The notes: generated from the sequence alone by a model not told the origin. A stretch of DNA of 64,000 nt from Candidatus Accumulibacter sp. 66-26 (GCA_001897745.1 MKUH01000029.1:42900-106899), one strand, 5' to 3'; counted from the stretch's first letter, positions 9,421-18,999 are shown. Numbers and translations are program-made.

Positions 9421-10872
9421 ATGCCGGAAGTCACAGCGCTCGATCTGGCCCGAATCCAGTTCGCTTTCACGATCTCCTTTCACATCATCTTTCCGGCCAT
9501 CACGATCGGCCTGGCGAGTTATCTGGCCGTGCTGGAGGCGCGCTGGCTGCAGACCGGGCAGGCGGTCTACCTCGACCTCTACCATTTCTGGTCCAAGGTC
9601 TTCGCCGTCAACTTCGGCATGGGCGTCGTTTCCGGGCTCGTCATGGCCTACCAGTTCGGCACCAACTGGAGCGGCTTCTCGCGCTTCGCCGGCAGCATCA
9701 CCGGGCCGCTGCTGACCTACGAGGTGCTCACCGCCTTCTTCCTCGAAGCCGGTTTCCTCGGCGTCATGCTTTTCGGCATGAAGCGCGTCGGCCCCGGCCT
9801 GCATTTCCTGTCGACTTGCATGGTGGCGCTCGGCACGCTGATCTCATCGACCTGGATCATCGCTTCGAACAGCTGGATGCAGACGCCGCAGGGACACGAG
9901 ATCGTCGACGGCCGCGTCGTGCCGACCGACTGGCTGCAGGTCATCTTCACGCCGTCCTTCCCCTACCGGCTGGCGCACATGGTGCTCGCCGCCTACCTCG
10001 CCACCGCGCTCTTCGTCGCCGCCTCGGCGGCCTGGCATCTGCTGCGCGGACGCGACAGTCCGGCATTGCGCAAGATGCTGTCGATGGCCGCCGGCATGAT
10101 CCTGCTCGTCGCGCCGCTGCAGGCGCTGGTCGGCGATCTGCACGGACTCAACACGCTGCAGTACCAGCCGGCGAAGATCGCCGCGATGGAAGGCCACTGG
10201 GAGCGCAAGGACGCAGGCGGCGACGACGGGCGCGCAGCGGGCACCTCGCTGATCGTCTTCGGCCTGCCCGACATGGCCGCCGAGACGACGCGCTACGCGC
10301 TGGAAATCCCGCGCCTCGGCGGCCTCATCCTGACGCACGACTGGAACGGGCGGATCCAGGGGCTGAAGGACTTTCCCGCCGCCGACCGGCCGAACGCGAC
10401 GGTACTGTTCTGGACCTTCCGGGCGATGGTCGGCCTCGGCCTGCTGATGATCGCGCTCGGCCTGTGGAGCCTGTGGCTGCGCTGGCGCGGCCGCCTCTAC
10501 GACTGCCGCCCCTTCCTGCGCTGCACGCTGTGGATGGGCGGCGCCGGGCTGCTCGCCCTGCTCGCCGGCTGGCTGACCACCGAACTCGGCCGCCAGCCGT
10601 GGGTGGTGTACGGCCTGCTGCGCACGGCCGACGCCGTCTCGGCGCACGACGCACTGCAGGTCGGCGTCACGCTGTTGCTCTTCGTCGTCATCTACTGCGC
10701 CGTCTTCGGCGTCGGCATCGCCTACCTGCTGCGCCTGATCCGGGTCGGCCCGCTGCCGGACCCGGGACACGGCGCGGAAGCCAGCGCCAGCGCGCTGAAC
10801 GAGGTGCAGCCGCTGCTGCGCACCATCGCGCCGGAAACGGGCGGCAACGGCGCGGGCACACGGAGGCCATGA
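9421..10872 (+). CDS. cioA: Cytochrome bd-type (cyanide-insensitive) ubiquinol oxidase subunit I
   Basis: 483-residue CydA/CioA homologue, an inner-membrane quinol oxidase subunit that binds the b-type haems and reduces O2 to water without pumping protons. The N-terminal His in FTISFHIIFPA and the signature GWLTTELGRQPW are present. The length and short quinol loop suit the CIO branch rather than the longer E. coli-type CydA. A GGAGG ribosome site lies just before the start. The stop overlaps the subunit II start as ATGA, and a small DUF2474 gene follows, giving a three-gene operon. CIO enzymes usually have high O2 affinity or resist cyanide and sulfide, which would suit a facultative nitrate reducer. 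Confidence 0.95.
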   Translation: MPEVTALDLARIQFAFTISFHIIFPAITIGLASYLAVLEARWLQTGQAVYLDLYHFWSKVFAVNFGMGVVSGLVMAYQFGTNWSGFSRFAGSITGPLLTYEVLTAFFLEAGFLGVMLFGMKRVGPGLHFLSTCMVALGTLISSTWIIASNSWMQTPQGHEIVDGRVVPTDWLQVIFTPSFPYRLAHMVLAAYLATALFVAASAAWHLLRGRDSPALRKMLSMAAGMILLVAPLQALVGDLHGLNTLQYQPAKIAAMEGHWERKDAGGDDGRAAGTSLIVFGLPDMAAETTRYALEIPRLGGLILTHDWNGRIQGLKDFPAADRPNATVLFWTFRAMVGLGLLMIALGLWSLWLRWRGRLYDCRPFLRCTLWMGGAGLLALLAGWLTTELGRQPWVVYGLLRTADAVSAHDALQVGVTLLLFVVIYCAVFGVGIAYLLRLIRVGPLPDPGHGAEASASALNEVQPLLRTIAPETGGNGAGTRRP

Positions 10873-11882
10873 GCATGGGCATCGACCTTCCCCTGATCTG
10901 GGCGCTGATCGTCGTCTTCAGCATCATGATGTACGTCGTGATGGACGGCTTCGACCTCGGCATCGGCATCCTCTACCCCTTCTTCCCGGAGCGCGAGCAG
11001 CGCGACGTGATGATGAACACCGTGGCGCCGGTCTGGGACGGCAACGAGACCTGGCTGGTGCTCGGCGGCGCCGGCCTGATGGCGGCCTTCCCGCTGGCCT
11101 ACGCGGTGATCCTGAGCGCCTTCTACCTGCCGCTGTGCTTCATGCTGATGGCGCTGATCTTCCGCGGCGTCGCCTTCGAATTCCGCTTCAAGGCGCGCGA
11201 GCACGAGCGCCACGTCTGGGACAAGGCCTTCATCGGCGGCTCGCTCGCCGCCACCTTCTTCCAGGGCGTGACGCTCGGCGCCTACCTGCGCGGCCTGCCG
11301 CTCGTCGATCAGGCCTACGCCGGCGGCCCACTCGACTGGATCAGCCCGTTCGCGCTGTTCACCGGCCTCGGCCTGATCGCCACCTACGCGCTGCTCGGCA
11401 GCACCTGGCTGATCATGAAGACCGACGGCGAACTGCGCGCGCGCGCCATCGCCCTCACGCGCAAGCTGGTCTGGCTGCTGCTCGCGGCCATCGTCGCGGT
11501 CAGCGTGTGGACGCCGCTCGCCGACCCCGCCGTCGCGCAGCGCTGGTTCAGCCTGCCCAACCTGTTCTGGTTCGCGCCGGTGCCGCTGCTCGTCGCGGCG
11601 TGCATGTACTTCCTGCTGCGCGCGCTGCGCGGCGAGCCGCACGCGGCGCCCTTCATCCTCACGCTGGCGCTCGTCTTCCTCGGCTACAGCGGCCTCGGGA
11701 TCAGCCTGTGGCCGAACATCATCCCGCCCGGCGTGAGCATCTGGGCGGCCTCGGCGCCGCCGCAGAGCCAGGGCTTCACGCTGGTCGGCGCGCTGCTCAT
11801 CATTCCCTTCATCCTGACCTACACCGCGTGGTCGTACTACGTCTTCCGCGGCAAGGTCAAAGCGGGCGAGGGGTATCACTGA
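10869..11882 (+). CDS. cioB: Cytochrome bd-type ubiquinol oxidase subunit II
   Basis: 337-residue multi-spanning CydB/CioB subunit. The N-terminal segment MYVVMDGFDLGIGILYPF is typical of the family, followed by WDGNETWLV. It partners subunit I in the membrane and is needed for haem assembly. The ATG at 10869 overlaps the cioA stop by 4 nt; a second ATG at 10875 is also possible. The stop TGA shares its last base with the start of the next small gene (TGATG), indicating tight translational coupling. Confidence 0.95.
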   Translation: MSMGIDLPLIWALIVVFSIMMYVVMDGFDLGIGILYPFFPEREQRDVMMNTVAPVWDGNETWLVLGGAGLMAAFPLAYAVILSAFYLPLCFMLMALIFRGVAFEFRFKAREHERHVWDKAFIGGSLAATFFQGVTLGAYLRGLPLVDQAYAGGPLDWISPFALFTGLGLIATYALLGSTWLIMKTDGELRARAIALTRKLVWLLLAAIVAVSVWTPLADPAVAQRWFSLPNLFWFAPVPLLVAACMYFLLRALRGEPHAAPFILTLALVFLGYSGLGISLWPNIIPPGVSIWAASAPPQSQGFTLVGALLIIPFILTYTAWSYYVFRGKVKAGEGYH

Positions 11883-12064
11883 TGGTGCGGAACGGGGGCA
11901 CCGGGTCAGACGACAGCTGCGGCGGACGCGACGGCGAAGGAGCCGGTCCGTGGTGGAAGCGCGTCGGCTGGCTGCTGCTGATCTGGAGCGCCGGCGTCGC
12001 CGCCCTCGCCGTTTTCGCTTTCGGCCTGCGCCTGCTGATGCGGGCGGCCGGGCTGAGCCTCTGA
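11882..12064 (+). CDS. DUF2474-type small subunit of the bd oxidase
   Basis: 60-residue protein with a hydrophilic Gly/Asp-rich N-terminal 20 residues, then WWKRVGWLLLIWSAGV and a single transmembrane helix. This matches DUF2474 proteins, single-span peptides found after CIO-type cydAB and thought to be analogous to the CydX/CydS stabilising subunits. The start shares one base with the cioB stop. DUF2474 proteins are often shorter, so an internal start is conceivable. No terminator is obvious in the 55-bp convergent gap that follows. Confidence 0.8.
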   Translation: MVRNGGTGSDDSCGGRDGEGAGPWWKRVGWLLLIWSAGVAALAVFAFGLRLLMRAAGLSL

Positions 12065-12119
12065 CGCGGAACGCTCGCGCGCCGGACCTGCACGACGCCG
12101 CCGCCGGATTGCCGCCGGG

Positions 12120-13076
12120 CTACTTGCCCCGGCCCGGTTCACCGTCCGGCGCCTTGCCCGTATAAGGCATCCAGCGCACGGCCTGCGCGTTCGCCTCGGG
12201 CTGCAGCGTGACGTGGGCGATCCCCTGATGCTCCAGCGCGTGGCGCGCCGCGGCGAGCACCTGCGGCCAGCCGTCGAGCGAATCGACGACGAGGTGCGCC
12301 GAGAGCGCGATGCGGTTCGACGACAGCGTCCAGATGTGCAGGTCATGCACCGAGCGCACGCCCGGCACGGCGGCCAGCGCGCGCCCGACCGCCTCGGTCG
12401 ACAGGTGCGCCGGCACGCCCTCCATCAGCGCGTGCAGCACCTCGCGCAGCAGGCGCAGGCTGGAGACCAGCAGCAGCACGCAGATCAGCAGCGAGAGCAG
12501 CGGATCGATCGGCGTCCAGCCGGTCCACATCACGACCAGCCCGGCGGCCAGCGCGGCGACCGAGCCGAACAGGTCGCCGATCACGTGCAGCAGGGCGCCG
12601 CGCGTGTTCATCGTCTGCTCGCCGTGCATCAAGAGCCAGGCGACGCCGACGTTGATCGCGAGGCCGACGACGGCGACGACGGTCACCGCCTCGCCGTTGA
12701 CCGCGCTCGGTGCGAGGAAGCGGTGCACGGCGGCCCAGGCGATGCCGCCGACCACGAGCACCATGAAGACCACGTTGAACAGCGCGGCGAGCGTCTCGAC
12801 GCGGCCGTAGCCGTAGGTGTGGCGCTGCGACGGCGGACGCTGCGCGAGCCAGGCGGCGAAGGCGGCGAGCCCGAGTGAGGCGCTGTCGGTGACCATGTGC
12901 GCGGCGTCGCCGAGCAGCGCCAGCGACCCCGACCAGAAGCCGGCGAGCGCCTCGACGCCGGCGAAGGCGAGCGTCAGCAGCAGCGCCCAGCGCAGGCGCG
13001 GGCCGGCGTCGGCGTGATGGTGGTGATGGCCGTGCGCGTGATCGTGCGCGGCGTGGTCGTGGCGATGGGCGCTCAT
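12120..13076 (-). CDS. Cation diffusion facilitator (zinc-type) transporter
   Basis: 318-residue CDF exporter, probably removing Zn2+ or a related divalent cation from the cytoplasm in exchange for protons. A His-rich N-terminus (DHAHGHHHHH) precedes six predicted helices; the metal-site pattern GDAAHMVTDS is in helix II and HVIGDLFGS in helix V. The cytoplasmic C-terminal domain includes VHDLHIWTL. It resembles CzcD/ZitB. It begins 40 bp after the lutC stop on the same strand, so it could be the last gene of the long minus-strand block or be transcribed separately. Confidence 0.9.
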   Translation of the reverse strand: MSAHRHDHAAHDHAHGHHHHHADAGPRLRWALLLTLAFAGVEALAGFWSGSLALLGDAAHMVTDSASLGLAAFAAWLAQRPPSQRHTYGYGRVETLAALFNVVFMVLVVGGIAWAAVHRFLAPSAVNGEAVTVVAVVGLAINVGVAWLLMHGEQTMNTRGALLHVIGDLFGSVAALAAGLVVMWTGWTPIDPLLSLLICVLLLVSSLRLLREVLHALMEGVPAHLSTEAVGRALAAVPGVRSVHDLHIWTLSSNRIALSAHLVVDSLDGWPQVLAAARHALEHQGIAHVTLQPEANAQAVRWMPYTGKAPDGEPGRGK

Positions 13077-13116
13077 GGGACGGCGTGACGGAAGGTTGGC
13101 GGCAGGCGTCGCCGCG

Positions 13117-13827
13117 TCACTCGTCGGCGACGACGATCAGGTGCACGCGGTACGGGCCGTGCGCGCCGAGGACGATGGTCTGCTCGATGTCGCCGGTGCG
13201 CGACGGGCCGGAGACGAAATTCACCGCGCGCGGCAGGGCGCCGTGCTCGGCGCGCAGCAGGGCGAAGCCCTCCTCCATGCCGGCGACGACGCGCGAGGCG
13301 GGCACCACGGCGATGTGCGTTTCCGGCAGCAGGCTGGTCGTGGCCGCGGTCTCGTTGCCGGAGAGCAGCATCAGCGAGCCGGTTTCGGCGATCGCGCAGA
13401 AGACGCCGGTGATGCCGACCAGATCGTCGGGCGCCGCGGCGCGCGGCTCGACGGCGAGGCCGGCGGCCGCCCAATCGAGTCCGCCGAGGCGCGGCCAGCA
13501 GACGGCGCGGGCCGCGAGGCCGGTAGCGGCGAGATAGCGGGCGACGGCGGCCGGCACCTCGGCGCTGCCGGCGACCGTGTCGACGGTCGAGGACATCGCC
13601 TCGGAGCGCGCGCGGAAGCGCTGCACGAGTTCGCCCTGCGGCAGCGCGGCGAGCGCCGGGCGCGGCCCGGACGGACGCGCGGCGATGTGGTCGAGCGCCG
13701 CCTGGCGGCGGGCGGCGGCCTGCGCCGGGTCGGCGGCGGGGTCCTGCTTGAGGGCGGCGCGCACGCGGCCGAGGATGTCTTCGCGGGAAGTGTCGCTGGA
13801 TGTGTCGCGGGAGGTGTTTTGGCTCAT
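13117..13827 (-). CDS. lutC: LutC/LldG-type lactate utilization protein
   Basis: 236-residue DUF162 protein, the third component of the LutABC (LldEFG) L-lactate oxidation complex. Family signatures near the C-terminus are NETAATTSLLPE, FVSGPSRTGDIE and VLGAHGP. The N-terminus is a Ser/Thr/Asp-rich tail. Oddly it is separated by about 29 kb from lutA and lutB and instead overlaps the end of modC by 4 nt (ATGA), so it is expressed at the tail of the molybdate-transport genes. Whether it still works with the distant LutAB is inference. Confidence 0.88.
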   Translation of the reverse strand: MSQNTSRDTSSDTSREDILGRVRAALKQDPAADPAQAAARRQAALDHIAARPSGPRPALAALPQGELVQRFRARSEAMSSTVDTVAGSAEVPAAVARYLAATGLAARAVCWPRLGGLDWAAAGLAVEPRAAAPDDLVGITGVFCAIAETGSLMLLSGNETAATTSLLPETHIAVVPASRVVAGMEEGFALLRAEHGALPRAVNFVSGPSRTGDIEQTIVLGAHGPYRVHLIVVADE

Positions 13828-14969
13828 GGATGCAATTCTTGCAGAGTTTCGGGCGGAAGGTCGGAAAACGAGCGGAAGGCGTCGATCACGGCGGGATCGG
13901 GCGGCAGCAGGCGGATCGCCGCGCGCTGCAGTTGCAGCGGCACGACGGCGCCCGGCGCGATGCCGCGGCGCGCCGCCACCGAGGCGCCGATGGCGAAGGA
14001 CAGCGCGGCGTCGCCGACGCGCGCCGTGACGCTGGCGTGGCCGCGCCAGGAGAGCGCTTCGGCGACGCGGGCGCAGAGCGTGTTCTCGCGCGTCTGCTGG
14101 TCCTCGCGCACGAGCACGACGCCGGCCGCCGGCACCACCCAGCACACCGTCGCGCCGGGCGCGAAGGCCGGCGTGTAGGGCGCGAGCAGCGTGCGGCCCA
14201 GCCATTCGAAGGCCGTCGCGCCGTCCTCCGGCAGGTGGCGCAGCACCTTGCCGGCGAACAGGTTGGGCTGGTCGGTCAGGCGCGCCACCAGCGCGCTCGC
14301 CGGCTGCGCCAGCATCTCGGCCGGCGCCGCCGTCTGCAGCGTGCGGCCGTGGTGCAGCACGGTCATGCGGTCGGCGAGCAGGCTCGCTTCTTCGAGGTCG
14401 TGCGTGACGAGGACGATCGGGATGTCCAGCGAGCGGCGCAGCTGCACGAGCTGGCGCAGGAGCTTGCGCCGCGTCACCTGATCGACCGCCGAGAAGGGTT
14501 CGTCGAGCAGCAGCACGCGCGGTTCGCGCGCCAGCGCGCGGGCGAGGGCCACGCGCTGCTGCTGGCCGCCGGACAGTTCGCCCGGCTGGCGCGCTTCGAG
14601 GCCGTCGAGATTGACCCGCGCCAGCCACTCGCGCGCCCGCGCGGCGCGCTCTGGCGGCGGCAGATGGCCGAGCGCGACCGTCACGTTGGCCAGCGCGCTC
14701 ATGTGCGGAAACAGCGCGTAGTGCTGGAAGACGAAGCCGACGCGGCGCTGCTGCGGCGGCACGTCGATGCCGGCGCCGGCGTCGTACCAGGTCTGCCCGG
14801 CGCAGCGCACGAAGCCGCCGGCCGGCCGGTGCAGGCCGGCGAGGCAGCGCAGCAGCGTCGATTTGCCGCTGCCCGACGGGCCGACCAGCGCGAGCAGTTC
14901 GCCGCGCGCGCATGCGATGTCGGCGGCGAGCGGGATCGGCGCCGCCTGTTCGAGGCGCGCTTCGAGCAT
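13824..14969 (-). CDS. modC: Molybdate ABC importer ATP-binding protein (copy 1)
   Basis: 381-residue ABC ATPase. Walker A is GPSGSGKST, the signature is [15 protein letters not shown] and Walker B is [13 protein letters not shown]. The C-terminal 140 residues resemble the molybdate/sulfate transporter regulatory region (TOBE-like) but I cannot delimit it. Together with ModB and ModA it imports molybdate. The start ATG shares one base with the modB stop and the end overlaps lutC. Sequence alone does not separate molybdate from tungstate; proximity to nap genes favours molybdate. Confidence 0.88.
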   Translation of the reverse strand: MLEARLEQAAPIPLAADIACARGELLALVGPSGSGKSTLLRCLAGLHRPAGGFVRCAGQTWYDAGAGIDVPPQQRRVGFVFQHYALFPHMSALANVTVALGHLPPPERAARAREWLARVNLDGLEARQPGELSGGQQQRVALARALAREPRVLLLDEPFSAVDQVTRRKLLRQLVQLRRSLDIPIVLVTHDLEEASLLADRMTVLHHGRTLQTAAPAEMLAQPASALVARLTDQPNLFAGKVLRHLPEDGATAFEWLGRTLLAPYTPAFAPGATVCWVVPAAGVVLVREDQQTRENTLCARVAEALSWRGHASVTARVGDAALSFAIGASVAARRGIAPGAVVPLQLQRAAIRLLPPDPAVIDAFRSFSDLPPETLQELHP

Positions 14970-15631
14970 CAGCGCGGCCCTCCGCGCCGGCCGAGGCGGT
15001 ACACCAGCATCACGGCGACGAAGGACAGGCCGAGCAGCAATGCCGACATGCCGGCCGCCGCCGAATCGTTGAAGGCCTGCACCTGATCGTAAATGGCGAT
15101 GGCGATCGTCTTCGTCTCGCCCGGCAGATTGCCGCCGACCATCAGGACGACGCCGAATTCGCCGAGCGTGTGCGCGAAGGTCAGCGCCAGCGCGGCGGCG
15201 ATGCCCGGCCAGGCGAGCGGCAGCTCGATGCGCAGGAAGGTCTGCCAGCGCGACAGGCCGGACACCCAGGCCGCCTCGCGCACCTCGCGCGGAATCGCGG
15301 CGAAGGCGCGCTGCATCGGCTGCACGGCGAACGGCAGGTTGAAGACGAGCGAGGCGAGGAGCAGACCGTCGAAGCTGAAGACCAGCGCGCGCCCGGTCAG
15401 CGCGTGGTAGGCCTGGCCGAGCGGCGAGGCGCCGCCGAAACCGAGCAGCAGGTAGTAGCCGAGCACGGTCGGCGGCAGCACGAGCGGCAGCATGATCGCC
15501 GCCTCCAGCGCGCCCTGCCCGGCGAAGCGCGACCACGCGAGGCGGCGCGCCAGCCAGACGGAAAACGGCAGCAGGACGAACGCCGTGGCGGCGGCGAGCT
15601 TCAGCGAGAGGGTGAGCGCCTGCCAGTCCAT
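14969..15631 (-). CDS. modB: Molybdate ABC importer permease (copy 1)
   Basis: 220-residue ModB-type permease with five to six predicted helices. The ABC-permease EAA loop is EAAWVSGLSRWQTFLRIELP and the family motif [13 protein letters not shown] is present. It forms the homodimeric membrane channel of ModABC. It begins 8 bp after modA and is immediately followed by modC with a 1-nt overlap, so modABC is translated as a unit. Confidence 0.93.
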   Translation of the reverse strand: MDWQALTLSLKLAAATAFVLLPFSVWLARRLAWSRFAGQGALEAAIMLPLVLPPTVLGYYLLLGFGGASPLGQAYHALTGRALVFSFDGLLLASLVFNLPFAVQPMQRAFAAIPREVREAAWVSGLSRWQTFLRIELPLAWPGIAAALALTFAHTLGEFGVVLMVGGNLPGETKTIAIAIYDQVQAFNDSAAAGMSALLLGLSFVAVMLVYRLGRRGGPR

Positions 15632-15639
15632 CGTCGCGT

Positions 15640-16506
15640 TCAGCGCGCCGGCAGCGTGAAGCCGTGGCGCTCGAAGACGGCGCGCGCCGCCGGCTGCTGC
15701 AGGTAGTCGTAGAAGCGTTGCGCATCGGCGCCGGCCTTGCGCGTCAGCGCCATGCGCTGGCGCAGCGGCGGATGCCAGTCCGCCGGCAGCAGCGCCGATT
15801 CGCCGAGCTTGGCCACTTCCGGCGAACGCGCCAGCGACCAGGCGACGATGCCGCCCTGCGTCGAGCCGCTGGTCGCGAACTGCGCCGCCTGCGCGACGTT
15901 CTCGCCGAGCACCAGCCGGCCCCGCAGCGCCTCCCAGACGCCGACCCGCTGCAGGGCGGCGCGCGCCGCGCGGCCGTAGGGCGCATGTTCGGGATTGGCG
16001 ATGGCGAAGCGCTGCACGCGCCCGTCGGCGACGGCGGCGACGAGGTCCTTCAACTCGCCGTCGGCTTTCAGTTTAGAGCCGTGCGGCACGAGCAGCGCGA
16101 TGCGACCGATCGCGTAGAGCGCGCCTTCGTCGCGCAGGAAGCCCTGCGCGGCGAGTTTCAGGACGTAGTCCTCGTCGGCCGAGAGAAAGAGATCGAAGGG
16201 CGCGCCCTGCGGTATCTGCCGCGCGAAGTTGCCGGACGAGCCGAAAGCGAGCTGCACCGCCTGCCCGCTCTCCTTCTCGTAGTTCGCCGCGATCTCGCCG
16301 AGCGCGAACTTGAGGTCGGCGGCAGCGGCGACGACGACCGGCGCCGCATGCGCAGCGGGCACGACGACGGCCCCCAGCCCGCAGGCGAGCAGCAGGCAGA
16401 GGAAGACGCGACGAATCGAGCGAATCGGCGCGAGAAAGGTCGGCGAGCGGCGAGCGGGAAAGAGAGAAGCGGGGAGCATGGGCGGCAATCCGGAAGGCCG
16501 CAGCAT
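15640..16506 (-). CDS. modA: Molybdate ABC importer periplasmic binding protein (copy 1)
   Basis: 288-residue ModA homologue with a cleavable signal peptide ending near AAHAA. Family features are AAAADLKFAL, AFGSSGNFARQI, APFDLFLSAD and PEHAPYGRAA, which frame the oxyanion-binding cleft. It captures molybdate in the periplasm for ModBC. The start at 16506 has AGGAGGG about 7 nt upstream on its strand; an alternative ATG at 16479 lacks a comparable site. No ModE-type box is visible in the 73 bp between exbD and this gene, unlike the second modA. Confidence 0.92.
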   Translation of the reverse strand: MLRPSGLPPMLPASLFPARRSPTFLAPIRSIRRVFLCLLLACGLGAVVVPAAHAAPVVVAAAADLKFALGEIAANYEKESGQAVQLAFGSSGNFARQIPQGAPFDLFLSADEDYVLKLAAQGFLRDEGALYAIGRIALLVPHGSKLKADGELKDLVAAVADGRVQRFAIANPEHAPYGRAARAALQRVGVWEALRGRLVLGENVAQAAQFATSGSTQGGIVAWSLARSPEVAKLGESALLPADWHPPLRQRMALTRKAGADAQRFYDYLQQPAARAVFERHGFTLPAR

Positions 16507-16579
16507 GATAGCCCTCCTGCCCCGGCGGAGCAAAGCGCCGCGCCGGGAACGCCCGCCCCGGCACGGCGCGCGGCGGCGC

Positions 16580-16996
16580 TCAGCCGGGCTCGGTAACGAA
16601 GCCGATCCGCAGCAGGCCGCTGCGGGCGAGAACGGACAAGGTGCGCGCCATTTCCCCGTAGGGCACCGCCGCGTCGCCCTTGAGATGGATTTCGGTGTCC
16701 GGCGCCGCAGCGGCGAGCCGGGCGGCACGCCGCTCCAGTTCGGCCGGCGTCACCGCCTCGCCGTTCCAGTGGAGCCGCCCATCGCGTTGCACGGCGATCT
16801 CGACGTGCTCGGCGCGCGTCACGTTGGGACGGCTGCTCGCCTGCGGCAGTTCGAGCTTGACCGCGTGCGTCAGCAGCGGCGCGGTGACGATGAAGACGAC
16901 GAGCAGCACCAGCATGACGTCGACCAGCGGGATGACGTTGATTTCCGACAGCGGCCGCCCGCCGGCCCCCGAGCCCAGCGTTCCCAGCCCCATCAC
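16580..16996 (-). CDS. exbD: ExbD/TolR-type energy transducer
   Basis: 138-residue biopolymer transport protein with one N-terminal transmembrane helix containing the conserved Asp (PLVDVMLVLLVVFIVTAPL) and a periplasmic domain. With ExbB it harnesses the proton gradient for TonB. The start overlaps the exbB stop by 4 nt. The tonB gene lies about 5 kb upstream on the same strand, beyond napDABC, and two TonB-dependent receptors lie further upstream, so ExbD probably serves those receptors. Confidence 0.9.
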   Translation of the reverse strand: MMGLGTLGSGAGGRPLSEINVIPLVDVMLVLLVVFIVTAPLLTHAVKLELPQASSRPNVTRAEHVEIAVQRDGRLHWNGEAVTPAELERRAARLAAAAPDTEIHLKGDAAVPYGEMARTLSVLARSGLLRIGFVTEPG

Positions 16997-17718
16997 GCGG
17001 CTCCCGCGACGCGCAGCGCCGGGGCGCGCCCGCCGCGCAGCAGCGGCGCGCCGGTGACGGCCAGCGTCAGCAGATCGTGCCCGAAGGCGTCGAGGCGGCC
17101 GAGGACGATCCGGTTGCGCCGCGTCAGCGCGTTGTAGCCGAGCACCGCCGGAATCGCCACGGCGAGGCCGATGGCGGTCATGATCAGCGCCTCGCCGACC
17201 GGGCCGGCGACCTTGTCGAGCGTGCCCTGGCCGGACAGGCCGATGGCCAGCAGCGCGTGATAGATGCCCCAGACGGTGCCGAACAGGCCGACGAAGGGCG
17301 CCGTCGATCCGACCGAGGCGAGCAGCGTCAGTCCGCGTTCGAGACGCTCGCTCTCCTCCTCGATGCCCTGACGCAGGGCGCGCGTGAGGAACTCCGACAG
17401 GCCGCCGGCGGCGTCGAGATGGCTGGCGTCGTGCGCCGCGTAGTGCCGGGTCGAATCCAGCGCGATGCGGGCGAGGCGGGCGCAGGGTTCATCGGGCGCC
17501 TCGGGCAGGCCGTCGGCCACCTCGGCGAACGAGCGGGCGCGCCGGAAGCGCGTCAGGAAGGCGGCGCTGCGGCGCCTGAGCAGCCAGTGCCCGAGCAGGC
17601 GGTCGACGATGATTCCCCAGCTGACGAGCGAGGCGAGCAGCATGGCGACGAGGATGAAACGCGCGACATGGTCGGCCTGGGCGAGAAAATGGGTGAAGCC
17701 GAGAGCGGATTCGTTCAT
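16993..17718 (-). CDS. exbB: ExbB/TolQ/MotA-type proton channel subunit
   Basis: 241-residue protein with three predicted membrane segments. The conserved MotA/TolQ/ExbB region covers LLASVGSTAPFVGLFGTVWG and the following helices with EALIMTAIGLAVAIPAV. It forms the channel that energises TonB together with ExbD. It starts 82 bp after napC; the gap holds a GC-rich hairpin but no convincing terminator, so read-through from the nap genes is plausible. Confidence 0.9.
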   Translation of the reverse strand: MNESALGFTHFLAQADHVARFILVAMLLASLVSWGIIVDRLLGHWLLRRRSAAFLTRFRRARSFAEVADGLPEAPDEPCARLARIALDSTRHYAAHDASHLDAAGGLSEFLTRALRQGIEEESERLERGLTLLASVGSTAPFVGLFGTVWGIYHALLAIGLSGQGTLDKVAGPVGEALIMTAIGLAVAIPAVLGYNALTRRNRIVLGRLDAFGHDLLTLAVTGAPLLRGGRAPALRVAGAA

Positions 17719-17800
17719 GACGGAAACCTCGGTGCGACGAAACGGGAGAAGAAGGACGCGCGCAGCGGCGCGCGGCAAACGGATTCGGAAACGGGCGATC

Positions 17801-18478
17801 TCATCGCCCAGCCCCCGCCTCCGGCGCCCCGTCGCCGTGCGTGATTTCAAGGGCGCCTTCGTTGAACCTTCCGATGTGCTGGTCGACGGCCGGCAACTGG
17901 TGGGCGATGCCCTTGTGGCAGTCGATGCAGGTCTTGCCCTCGTCGAAAGCCTTCGGATGCTCGCGCGCCGGACGCATGCCCTGCATGCTGTAGTCCATGT
18001 AGTTGAAGTTGTGGCAGTTGCGGCACGGACGCGAATCGGTCGCCTTGAAGCGCCGCCATTCGTTCTCGGCCAGCCTCTGGCGCTTGGCGAGAAACTTCTC
18101 GCGCGTGTCGATGGTGCCGAGAATCTTGTGCAGCACCTCGTTCGAGGCCTGGATCTTGCGCCACATCTTCGGCCCCCACTCCTTCGGCACATGGCAGTCC
18201 GGGCACGTCGCCCGCACGCCGGTGCGGTTCGTGTAGTGGATGGTGTTCTGGTACTCGACGAACACGTTGTCCTTCATTTCGTGGCACGAGATGCAGAACT
18301 CCTCGCGGTTGGTCATTTCCAGCGCCCAGTTGAAGCCGCCCCAGAAGACGATGCCGGCGGCGAACAGGCCGACGGCGGCAAACGGACCGACGCGCTTCAG
18401 CCAGCCGGGGACGAGTTTCCCGACCCACGCGGGAACGAGCTTTCCGAGCCGGGCCAGGAGCGTTTTTTTCGTTTCCAT
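17801..18478 (-). CDS. napC: NapC/NirT tetrahaem cytochrome c quinol dehydrogenase
   Basis: 225-residue membrane-anchored cytochrome. A single N-terminal membrane helix is followed by four CXXCH haem sites: CISCH, CPDCH, CRNCH and CIDCH. It oxidises quinol at the inner membrane and passes electrons to NapB and NapA in the periplasm. It is the last nap gene, starting 9 bp after napB. The short Ala/Gly-rich tail after the last haem is ordinary for the family. Confidence 0.95.
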   Translation of the reverse strand: METKKTLLARLGKLVPAWVGKLVPGWLKRVGPFAAVGLFAAGIVFWGGFNWALEMTNREEFCISCHEMKDNVFVEYQNTIHYTNRTGVRATCPDCHVPKEWGPKMWRKIQASNEVLHKILGTIDTREKFLAKRQRLAENEWRRFKATDSRPCRNCHNFNYMDYSMQGMRPAREHPKAFDEGKTCIDCHKGIAHQLPAVDQHIGRFNEGALEITHGDGAPEAGAGR

Positions 18479-18487
18479 GAAATTTCC

Positions 18488-18934
18488 CTATCTCTTGGCG
18501 GCGGGCTTATAGACGTTCTCGACCAGCGGCGGCGCGTCGAACTGCGGCACGTGGCACTGCAGGCAGAAGTAGCGGCGCGGCGAGATGTTGGGGAGTTTCT
18601 TGTCCTCCCGCGTCAGGTAGTGCGACTTGCCGACCCGGGTCGCCCGGGTCGCTTCCGCGCGCTCGGCGGAGTGGCAGTCCATGCATTTGTTGAAGTTCTG
18701 CGTCACCTCGTAGCCGCGAATGCTGTGCGGAACCAGCGGCGGCTGCCTGGCGTAGTTGCGCGGGATGCTCTCCTTGTCCGCCTCGGGGCGGAACATGTTC
18801 ACCTTCGATTCCTCCTCGATGGAGGCATTGCCCCGTTCGGAACGCAGCGTTTCCTGCGCGGCTGCGCTCCCGGCACAGCACAGGAGCAGCCCGGTCAGCA
18901 AGGCTGCGGCGTGAATCAGTTTCATAGTTCCCAT
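18488..18934 (-). CDS. napB: Periplasmic nitrate reductase dihaem subunit
   Basis: 148-residue secreted dihaem cytochrome c with a signal peptide ending near GSAAAQ and two CXXCH sites, CMDCH and CLQCH. It delivers electrons from NapC to NapA. A second start three codons downstream (18925) is possible. The gene sits 65 bp after napA and 9 bp before napC in the order napD-napA-napB-napC; napE, napF, napG and napH are absent from the cluster. Confidence 0.95.
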   Translation of the reverse strand: MGTMKLIHAAALLTGLLLCCAGSAAAQETLRSERGNASIEEESKVNMFRPEADKESIPRNYARQPPLVPHSIRGYEVTQNFNKCMDCHSAERAEATRATRVGKSHYLTREDKKLPNISPRRYFCLQCHVPQFDAPPLVENVYKPAAKR

Positions 18935-18999
18935 CTCTGTTCATCGGCCGGGCGCAAAGCGCCGGCCACTGTTTTTCTGGAAGACGATCCCTTCGGCGC

